Assembly: GCA_018398765.1 (NCBI GenBank)
Contig: JAHBMJ010001219.1
Location: 1-17,500 of the forward strand
Length of the DNA stretch: 17,500 bases
Source of the DNA: Chromera velia
Lineage: Eukaryota > Sar > Chromeraceae
Direction: 5' to 3'
A model generated the notes under the pieces. It worked only from the letters and a program-made list of their open reading frames with translations, was not told the origin of the DNA and did not search any database. Made by a program: the position numbers and the translations under genes. This document shows, piece by piece, positions 6,721 to 14,214 of this stretch. The first letter of the stretch is position 1. Each line of letters starts with the position of its first letter.

Positions 6721-9263
6721 AAGAAAGAAAGAGAGAGAGACAGAAGTGTCTGTGCGCAGGTCCCTGTGCAAGTACCTGTGTGTATCTTTAGCTTCACTTG
6801 TCCATGCACATGCAGAGTCTCTTGTCTCGCGAACGATTGATTCGCGCTATGAGCAGTTCAGGTTCTTTCGCAGAAGTTCCTTGCAAAAAAGAAACACAGC
6901 TTCGTTGTTGAAATACGCAACCCCCCAAATCGAATCGAAGAATATGCCCTCGGTTTATTTGAGATACTGCGAATAAATGTTTGAGTATGCGCAGATTGAA
7001 AGAAAAGAACAAGTCTCGAGCAGTCCCTCGGAGTTTGATTCTCTGCTTCCTTGCCTCCCTGCCTGCGTGCAGGACGCAGTGAAGGGCATCCGGTTGGAGC
7101 TGGTCGATCCTGAAACATGTGGGTCGGTCTGGTTCATTGATTACAGCAATCAATCGCTCAAGCTAGACATTGAGATCGAACATCTCTACTTCAAGGGGCA
7201 AGACTGGCTCTTATCAAAAAGAGGCGTGGATTGCATGTTCTTGGAATTCTCTCATGGTTTAATTTCCGAGTTCTCCATGTGTCTTCCGCTTCTCTCGTTA
7301 ACTTCTCACTCTCTCTGTCTTTCTTCTCGACATCTCTTGAGAATCAGCGAAAAAGTCGGTGTCACTGTGTGACTTCCTGCATGCCTCTGTCTCCTCCATC
7401 TTGACTGACGAGGCCTGAAAGGCCCATATCCTCTTCTTCGCTTGCCTGCCTGTCTGCGGACTGACTCACGGTCTCACTGACTGACTCACTGACTGACTCA
7501 TTCACACTGTCTGACCGACTGTCTGACTGACTGGTATTATGGCTTTTCACTTACAAGCGCGAGCGAGCGTCCCAAAAGGAACTGAATGGCGAATTCGGCT
7601 AGAGAACAAAGTCACAAAGCGATCTGGTTGGGGATTGCCTGTGGAATGTGATTCCTTCTGAGTGTTAGTTTATCTTTCTATTCCTCTCCCGCCCTCGCTT
7701 TCCCTCTATCGATTATTTTTTATTCTTTTCCTGAGTGAGTCAAAATTCCTCACGACTCATTTCTTTCTCTGCGTCTGCGTCTCTGTCTGTCAGGCGATAG
7801 AGAAGACGTCTCGTTTTCCGTCGACGGGAAACTGAAGGTTAGTCTGTCGGCGTGCACGCAGGGGAGGAAAGAGAAAGGCTCTGCCAGGCCAGGGTGTTCG
7901 TTCAAGCATCCGTCCGTCCGTCTGTCCGTTCGTCCGTCTGTCCGTCCGTCCGTCATAATTCATGCCCGCCTGAATGTAGGTGGCCGCCATTCGTCCGTTC
8001 GTTCATTTTGTTCGCCGTCTGGTCCCTTGTTCGCTCATTTTTCCCACTTTTCCTTCATTCCATCATTTCTTCTTGGGTCCCTTCATTCACTATTCACTGA
8101 TAAATCCGGATGACGTCTGTGCGTGCAGACAGTCACCGTCAAGGCCACTTGCCCAGTGGCCCGAACAGTCCCCAGTACCCGTGTGACTGTAGACGTCACG
8201 CAGGTCAGTGAGGGGGGCCCGCTCTCTTCTAGTGAGTGAGTGAGTGAGTGAGTGAGTGATGATTCCAGTTGAATACCATCCGTATGCATGCGGGCATTTG
8301 TCGGTCGGTCCTTCAAGTTGACCATATTATGTTTGTCATGCATTTCGTTGCTTTCTCGCTCGGGAATTTTTGATTGAAATGAGAGAGAATGTAATCGGAC
8401 CTTCTTGGGTCTGCCTTTACTTTCTTTCTTTTCTTCTGTCCGCATCCTTTTTCCCTTTTGCGTTTCTTTTCCATGGCCGCCCTAGGTGTCCCTCAATATT
8501 CTGCCCAGCATTCTCTGCAGAGAGAGAGAGCTGGGATTCATTTTGTTCTAGCTGATTTTCTTTAATTTTCTCAATACTGTCTGTCTCTTGTAGCACTCCC
8601 ACTCACTCAATCACAGGTCTTCGCCTGCCTGCCTGTCCCCAACAGTTTTTAAAAACATATTTCCGGATTCGAAATTACTTATTTTGAAATGAAAAACACT
8701 TCGTACGTTCCTCTGGTTCCCTTGTTGCTTTCAGATTTCTGATATCTCCAGAGGACCACCCGTATTCCAGAGGGTCGGTCGGTCAGACGGGGAGCGGAGG
8801 AAAGACAGATGGAGCGTTGCATAAACAAAGTCCTGATAGAATTTTCAACACCTTTCACGCCTTTCTCTATCCCTCTCTCGACAGTGCAAACTCAAACAAT
8901 GTGTAGGTCTACGCAAGACTGCATCGGGCAGTCAGTGAGTCCGTGTATGTGTGTGTATGTACATTCATGTGTGTGTGAGAGAGAAAGAAAGCGAAAGTGA
9001 ATGAGTGCGTGACTCAGCGCGTTTGTGCACGTGTGTGTGAGAGAGTGCACGACAAAACAGGGTTTCTGCGCATGCATGTCTGTGTGAACGTGCAGTTTCC
9101 TCTTCTGTCTACAATTGAGCACGAAGGGTTCTTTATCAGTCTCTCGTTCGATGCTGGCGGGAGTGCGGGGTCCCCCAAGTCGCACATCATCCTCTTCAGC
9201 CCTTCCAAGGAGCTCGCACACAAAGTTTACATATTTCTCAAAGTCATCAAGTCAGTCAGTTAG
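5743..9263 (+). CDS. spliced gene, 5'-partial, unidentified protein (possible beta-sandwich/Ig-like C-terminal half)
   Basis: Seven exons can be joined: 5743-5917, 6149-6348, 7073-7256, 7794-7837, 8129-8203, 8735-8773 and 9096-9263, giving 294 residues and a TAG at 9261-9263. Junction phases (1, 0, 1, 0, 0, 0) agree throughout, which is the main evidence. Residues 1-58 include a Cys cluster (PFCCCAGN). Residues 59-110 are Ser/Pro/Gly/Glu-rich and probably disordered. Residues 113-125 (KKKLQSTIKEIAK) look helical. From about 132 onward there are alternating hydrophobic strands such as GIRLELVDPE, VSFSVDG, KTVTVKATCPVA, TRVTVDVTQ, GFFISLSFDAGG and HKVYIFLKVIK. This pattern resembles Ig-like or ASH-type domains of cilia-associated proteins, but that is a guess; I do not recognise the gene. 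The true start and possible further 5' exons were not found. Confidence 0.5.
6149..6348 (+). CDS. exon B of the plus-strand gene
   Basis: Acceptor TTTTGCATGCAG ends at 6148 and the donor GTGCGT begins at 6349. Entry at phase 2 of the split codon makes CAC with exon A, then AEGSPGLDSGSPPSEATPQ onward, ending KKKLQSTIKEIAK. Low-complexity Ser/Pro/Glu composition suggests a disordered linker. Confidence 0.55.
6501..6741 (+). repeat. compound microsatellite (CA)n-(GA)n-(GACA)n-(CA)n-(GA)n-(GAAA)n
   Basis: Lies within the intron between exons B and C. It contains one undetermined base at 6596, likely an assembly difficulty. Open frames across it on both strands (His/Thr/Arg/Glu or Leu/Ser/Val/Cys repeats) are products of the repeat. 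Confidence 0.95.
7073..7256 (+). CDS. exon C of the plus-strand gene (3' end uncertain)
   Basis: Acceptor CCTGCGTGCAG ends at 7072; the frame opens DAVKGIRLELVDPETCGSVW in phase 0, continuing exon B. The 3' boundary is ambiguous. A GT donor after CATG at 7257 gives phase 1 and joins exon D at 7794. Alternatively a GC donor (GG-GCAAGA, exon end 7197, phase 2) joins a weaker acceptor after GATAG at 7800, producing YFKG-EDVSFSVDG. Both keep the downstream frame. Confidence 0.5.
7441..7532 (+). repeat. CTGA/CTGT/CTGC tetranucleotide run
   Basis: Irregular array of CTGC, CTGT, ACTG and CTCA units in the intron between exons C and D. The minus-strand Ser/Val/Asp-rich frame over it is a repeat product. 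Confidence 0.85.
7794..7837 (+). CDS. exon D of the plus-strand gene
   Basis: A short exon between acceptor CTGTCTGTCAG (ending 7793) and donor GTTAGT (7838). It reads DREDVSFSVDGKLK and leaves phase 0. With the alternative acceptor it would start at 7801. Confidence 0.45.
7909..7954 (+). repeat. (TCCG)n tetranucleotide run
   Basis: About eleven TCCG, TCTG or TTCG units in the intron between exons D and E. Confidence 0.9.
8129..8203 (+). CDS. exon E of the plus-strand gene
   Basis: Acceptor TGTGCGTGCAG ends at 8128; donor after ACGCAG is GTCAGT at 8204. Twenty-five codons in phase 0: TVTVKATCPVARTVPSTRVT then VDVTQ, two likely beta strands around a Cys-Pro. Confidence 0.55.
8231..8259 (+). 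repeat. (AGTG)n microsatellite
   Basis: About seven AGTG units just downstream of the exon E donor, in the intron. Confidence 0.9.
8735..8773 (+). CDS. exon F (39 bases) of the plus-strand gene
   Basis: A strong pyrimidine-rich acceptor, CCCTTGTTGCTTTCAG, ends at 8734. The exon reads ISDISRGPPVFQR in phase 0 and the donor is GTCGGT at 8774. It is small and the donor is only fair, so it may be wrong. An 18-base candidate after CTCTCGACAG (8886-8903, CKLKQC) would also keep phase but has a poorer donor. Confidence 0.35.
9096..9263 (+). CDS. terminal exon G of the plus-strand gene
   Basis: The acceptor GTGAACGTGCAG ends at 9095, phase 0. The exon reads FPLLSTIEHEGFFISLSFDA and on through SHIILFSPSKEL and HKVYIFLKVIKSVS to a TAG at 9261-9263. 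A possible donor (AA-GTCAGT at 9251) could instead splice to 9391 and extend the protein by about 53 codons in an open frame ending at 9551-9553, so the C-terminus is not certain. Confidence 0.55.
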   Translation, partial: FPLLSTIEHEGFFISLSFDAGGSAGSPKSHIILFSPSKELAHKVYIFLKVIKSVS

Positions 9264-9994
9264 GCCTCGAGTGAAGTTTTCAGTTCGTTCACTCGCGTGA
9301 GTTTGTTCGCCCACGTATGCACACACACACACTCACCACACATCACAAAGAGGAAGAAGATGTCGTTTGTCGCTCACAGTTGAATCTTCAGAGGCTTATG
9401 GAAGAAAGAAGGAATTCCAAGAGAACGCCGAGCTTCACAAGGCTCGATCATGCAAATGTCGACAGAGAGAGAAGTCCTCATGAAGCAGCACGTGACCTGC
9501 GAAAGGAGAGTCGGGCAGAAGGGAGGAACCAAAAGATGCATGATACTATTCTAAGGACAGGACAAGATCGAAAGAGAGAGAGAGAAAGAGGAAGGGGAAG
9601 AAAATCAATTCCAATGGAAGGAAAAGAACGAACGGACAGGTGAGCAATCTTCAATGCCAACAAATCGCCATTCATTTGTTTGTTTGTTTTTTTCTGGACC
9701 CACGACTCACCCACCCTTTTTCTTCAATAATCCCCGGCCTTAATTTTCTTTCAAGAGGGCCGGGAGTGTGGCTCCTCTACACAGCTAGGAGAGCTTTCGT
9801 GCGTCTGCATGCGCCGGATGTCTTTGCATTTATTTTCTTACAGTATTTCATACAGTTTCAATACATTAAAAGAATTCTGTATGAAAATAAATGCGTGCGT
9901 CTGCATGCGGGATATCGAGGGCGTCTGTCTTGCGCCGGATGTCTTGAAGCAGAGGAGGAGCCAAGACACTCCTTTACTTTATGAATTGTGCCAC

Positions 9995-10036
9995 CTGTCT
10001 GTCTGTCTGCCTGTCTGCCTGCCTGTCTGCCTGCCT
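9995..10036 (+). repeat. (CTGT)n/(CTGC)n tetranucleotide run
   Basis: About ten CTGT and CTGC units. Confidence 0.9.
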
Positions 10037-10144
10037 TCAGGCTCTCATTCGGACAAAACGAAGGCCCCCCGGGCCCCGTCATGGGCTCTCCTGCCGGGCT
10101 CTCCTCTACCTCTCTGTAGATGTCTGCATGAAGAAAAACAGAAA

Positions 10145-10148
<4 letters not shown>

Positions 10149-10184
<36 letters not shown>
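10149..10184 (+). repeat. (GA)n microsatellite
   Basis: An almost pure GA run, followed by a G-rich purine tract to about 10360. Confidence 0.95.
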
Positions 10185-10186
<2 letters not shown>

Positions 10187-10762
10187 AGGAGGGGGAGGGT
10201 TACGCTTGTGAAAACGGGTGGGGCGGATGAGTGGGTGGGAGGAGAGGCAGGGGGAAAAGGACGAGGCAAGTGAAGGGCAGTAAAAAGGGAAAGGGAAAGA
10301 AAAGAAGTGGAAGCGGGGAAAGAGAAAAAGACCAAAAAGGAGAAGAAGCAGAGCAGATACAAGAAGAAATTATTCTTTGCAGCGTTTTCTGGCAGCCGGC
10401 CTTGTGTTCATTTTGTTGAACCAACACCCGGCGTTACCTGTGACAGTTGTGGAGCGACCAAAGTTTTTCTGATGTTTCTCTCTCGATTGAAGCATTGGCA
10501 GTACATTTTTTTATAAATACACTTGACGGACTCAGCAGAAGAAAAGTCAGGACCCATGACGACGATCCATGCACCTACATAGGTTCTTTCTTTCTTTCAT
10601 ACAATTAACTCGCTGTTTGGTTCATGCATGTACATTGCCCCTTCCTATCTGTACAATGAGAGAGACCAAAACCTTTTGATGGAAGGGGCTGAGTAGTCGC
10701 AGGAGACAATTAGAGATGAATAAGCGACTTTTGCCTGCATTCACTATTTGCAGTAGAAGTGT

Positions 10763-10765
<3 letters not shown>

Positions 10766-10844
<79 letters not shown>
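10766..10844 (+). repeat. compound microsatellite (CA)n-(TA)n-(GA)n
   Basis: Three perfect dinucleotide blocks abut in the order CA, TA, GA. Followed at 10871-10922 by an imperfect inverted repeat around GGAGCTTCAGAAG and CTTCAGAAGCTCC. Confidence 0.95.
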
Positions 10845-10849
<5 letters not shown>

Positions 10850-11663
10850 CAGGGGGAGGGAGCAAGATACAAGGAGCTTCAGAAGGACGCTTCAGCTCGA
10901 GGGGGGAGACTTCAGAAGCTCCGCTGACCAATGACTGACCTGCTTGCTGCTCGATCCTACATTATGCGCCAATAAAATTTCGATGTATCCTCACAGTACA
11001 CGAATGAATGAAGCTTCCTCTTCTTCTCTCCCCAGAATCCCTACAGCCATGCAGTCAGTTATGTATCCGACTCTCGTTTTCTTCGTTCCCTTTTGTTTTC
11101 TTTTTCTCCCTTGACTGGAATTACATTGATTGTCCCTTTCGTCTCTAGTGGACCTTTCCCTCTCGATCTCTTTGCTGGCAGCTAGAGAAGTAGAGAGGGA
11201 GAGGGAGAGAGAGTCCCTAATATGCTGTACGTCTTTGTTGATAACTTTGTTCGGAATTGCCGTTCCCGTTCCCGTTGCCCCCCCCCGGCCCTTTGTACAT
11301 CTCATGTGTGTCAAGCAGACATGGACTTGAGGGAGGATCGATGCATCAGCGGAGGGAACTGATAGCAAAAAGAAGGCCGGAATTAAGAAACGAGGGAGAG
11401 AAGGGCGGAAGGAACGACCGAATCGACCGCACTTCTACATCCCCCGCCCAGACTTTGGGGGAAAATACATATGAATGTGGGTGGGGAAAAAGGGAAGGGA
11501 AGGAAAGGAAATGAGGGAAGAGGGGAACTTGAAGGGAAACCGCGGCATTGCATTTCCTTCCACCAATTGAATGATTTTCTGATTTGATTTATTTCTTTCA
11601 ATCAACTTGCGTGCGTCACTGGTTGTTGAGGTGCTGTGCATTCAAATGCAATCAGGGGACTTT

Positions 11664-11680
11664 ACTGACTGTCTGACTGA

Positions 11681-11711
<31 letters not shown>

Positions 11712-11749
11712 ACTGACTGACCGACTGACTGGCTGACTGACTGACTAAC
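11664..11749 (+). repeat. CTGA/CTGC tetranucleotide array
   Basis: A central block of seven CTGC-type units is flanked on both sides by CTGA and CTGT units. Confidence 0.95.
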
Positions 11750-12409
11750 TCCATGAATGCCCACGTGAACGAATTTTTGATTGATTGATTCACTTTGATC
11801 AACGGACGTGAACGAAAGATTGAATGAGAAGGGGGAAATAACGCTTCATGAAAAAAGAAGAGAGGAAAGGCGGGGGGAAGGTAATTAAGAATTGATTCAA
11901 GAGAGGGAGCACGATGGAAGTCAGAAAAGAAGTTATTGGAGGGACCGGACCGGCAGGCAGCAAACAAAAGTGAGTCAGTCTACGAGTCAGTATCTGAGAA
12001 AGTGAGTGCATGTCTATATGCATTCATGGAGGCGTCTGAATCAACAAAGCCTCGCTTTGGTATTCTTTTGTCCATTTGGTGCTTGCCTGCTCAGGTTAAT
12101 TTTTTTTTTATGAGCCTGTTGGTCGACTCCACTTCAATTCAAATGCATTCATTCATTTGAGGGATTTTGTTTGACTCCATAGACCTGCATGCGTAGGTCC
12201 TTGACCTCTTTTGAAGCAACACAATTAAAAACTGAAAATCAGAATGAAAAAATCATTATTCAACTTGAGCATTCTTTCAATAGCTCTATACCAATAGCTA
12301 ATCAGTTGGTTAATCTTAGGCGGAGCTTAGGGAGCTGGACCCAAGTAAGCCTGAGGGAAAATCAAACTTCTAAAATAAATGTTTGTCATGCAGTATAGCA
12401 TCATTTAAT

Positions 12410-12506
12410 GTAACCAGTTGGTTACTGAGTGTAGTAGGTAATCAATTTTGAAGGTGATTGGTAAAAAAAAAAAACTGGTAATCAATTTTTACGTGGATCG
12501 GTTACT
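12410..12506. repeat. GGTTAC/GGTAATCAATTTT repeat cluster
   Basis: GTAACC (12410-12415) and GGTTAC (12420-12425) form a 6-base inverted repeat with a 4-base loop. GGTAATCAATTTT occurs at 12437-12449 and 12477-12489, and GGTTAC again near 12500. An A12 run lies between the two direct copies. It may be a decayed end of an element related to the one at 619-1177, but no terminal repeats or target duplication could be drawn. Confidence 0.45.
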
Positions 12507-13457
12507 AATACTTATGTAATCAAAAACCTTAAATTTATATAACCTTTGACGAGAAAAGTATTCAAACTAGTTTAAAATAACTTAAAACTTCTTTTAACAC
12601 ACTTCAAGTCCCAAATTGAATTTCAAAATTACTCAAAATACAGGTTTCAATCCGCGGCCCATCCACTTTAGAAATTAAAATTAGTAAGCTAGTTGGCAAG
12701 GAATATTTAGTATTAACGACTAGAGAAAATGTATGAGCCTTAGATCGGCGGCTCATCGGCCAAATGTTTTGATTTCAGCAGTGTAATTTGCTTTACATGT
12801 TTTAGCTTAGGATTAAAATTCCTTGAATAATGAATAAAACGATACGCTTTCTTCAAAAATTCTTCTCATGAGTCATTGACTCATCCATTGGTTGTTAAAT
12901 AATTTGAAACTCAAACTAGATTTGTGAACATCACCTGGAAAGAGTGACGGAGCGACTTAATTGGCGCCACTCTTTACAGAAAAAAGACAGTCTTGTCAAA
13001 GAAGACCCCTTTTCTGACTCGGCAATAAGGCCTGCGTTGAAGCAAAGAGTGCAATGTCATTACTTCCTTCTTTCCCAGAAAGAAAAAATAAATGAAACGA
13101 AGTGCCAATGGATCGATACATGCAGGCACTACCATGCAGCCGGGGAGGGAGACAAGGTCCCGCTTGCCGGTCAGGTCTGCAGGCAGGCACACGAGATGAT
13201 TGCAAATACAGTGGAGTTCAGAAAGCAAACAAAAGCAGGAGGGGTCAAAAGTCAAAATTTAAAATGACGCAGAAACAGCCAGTGCTGTGCAAGCAAGCTA
13301 TGGGTCTACTGAGCGTTCGGTGAGAGACCGACTCACGGATTGAGGGACTGACAGAGTGCATGACAGGTTGGGCGAAGGAAGAGGGGAGTCAAAAGGAAGA
13401 AGGGGATCGATCGACGATCCCACCCTATAGCATTTGTTCAATTTCATTCAGTACTCA

Positions 13458-13466
13458 CCTCAATCA
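13458..13466 (-). other. stop codon followed by a consensus 5' splice site
   Basis: TGA is followed by TTGAG and then GTGAGT beginning at 13458 on the minus strand. A possible acceptor, TGCCTGCCTGCAG, ends at 13177, which would give a 282-base intron in the 3' untranslated region. The acceptor resembles that of exon 2. Confidence 0.35.
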
Positions 13467-14170
13467 TCCTCGGTCGGCGCCTCTAATCGACCCAGCTTCC
13501 TCTTCCTCTTCATCGTCTGGAACCATAATCGGGTCGTAAAACCCTCCTCCAAAAAGGACGTCTTCCATTTCCTTCCAAAGAGCTGGGCCGCCCTGCATCT
13601 CTTCATCGGTCAGAAGCGCACCTTCAAGCTCTTTGAGAATTCGGCCTTTGTCCAAACCGATACCGATAAAGACCACCTCGGACTCTCTATCTCCGTTCAC
13701 TGCGTGCCACCCCCCCTCGGCCACAGCTTCCGCATGTCTCTCAACGTCCCATGCATTCCACTCTTCCTTCGGTACCGCAGCCAGCCAAGGCTCGGAATGG
13801 GGAGACATCTCGGCGTGTTTACCTGCTGTGTGGAACAAAACGGGGTAAGCGTGAGCGCTCGCTACCCACAGCTGCCCTTTCGACCGGACCACACCCATGA
13901 AAGCACCACTCTCACCCGGCGGCGGTGGAACTCCGGAATCAGGGCGGGTCCCGGACCGCCCCGCCGCCACCGAGCTAGCATAGTTTCCGAACCCCTGAAG
14001 AATCTCAAGAAGCCTCGCGGGATGCAATGGCCGTTCTTTGTTCCTGAAGACAACACTAGAGATTCCATACTCTTCAGTCTCCGGTGTGTGTCCAGCGCCC
14101 CCCTCTGAGGACTTTTCAAGCTCCTTTATCCATCCTGCTGATTCTTCAGCTTCCTCCATGTTGAACAGGC
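13464..14170 (-). CDS. CobW-family gene, exon 3 (C-terminal domain and stop)
   Basis: The acceptor is TTCGCAG, ending at 14171, preceded by a (CT)n run that serves as pyrimidine tract. The exon enters in phase 1, completes Gly348 and reads LFNMEEAEESAGWIKELE onward. It carries the CobW C-terminal domain and ends SIRGADRG before TGA at 13466-13464. The last residues include an acidic DDEEEEE run. A consensus donor, GAG-GTGAGT, lies 5 bases after the stop. Confidence 0.9.
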
Positions 14171-14179
14171 CTGCGAATT

Positions 14180-14214
<35 letters not shown>

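Larger units (their letters stand above)
9264..10990. other. downstream intergenic DNA, no gene supported
   Basis: Follows the stop of the plus-strand gene. An AATAAA at 9886-9891 and another at 10975-10980 are possible polyadenylation signals, unconfirmed. A word GCGTCTGCATGCG is found at 9801 and 9897 and a variant GCGTCTGTCTTGCG at 9921; two of these are followed by CCGGATGTCTT, so the segment carries short direct repeats. Purine-rich DNA and two microsatellites fill most of the rest. Confidence 0.4.
10991..13463. other. intergenic DNA between convergent genes, no gene supported
   Basis: Contains the tetranucleotide array at 11664-11749 and an AT-rich block at about 12190-12930. ORFs at 12189-12398 and 12944-13267 have no domain or splice support. 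Around 12410-12510 there are GTAACCAGTTGGTTAC, GGTTAC, and two copies of GGTAATCAATTTT 40 bases apart (12437 and 12477), recalling the GGTTAC-rich inside of the 619-1177 element. The part nearest 13463 may be 3' untranslated sequence of the CobW-family gene. Confidence 0.4.

Noticed and set aside
6271-6976. Long ORFs of His/Thr/Arg/Glu or Leu/Ser/Val/Cys repeats on both strands
   Set aside because: They are translations of compound microsatellites in an intron and cross an undetermined base.
9317-9643. Plus-strand Arg/Glu-rich ORF after the terminal exon
   Set aside because: It begins in a CA repeat, ends in a GA-rich tract, and has no domain. A different frame at 9391-9553 is only kept as a possible alternative end of the upstream gene.
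13434-14108. Plus-strand 224-codon ORF
   Set aside because: It is antisense to exon 3 of the CobW-family gene, whose motifs and splice joints are unambiguous.
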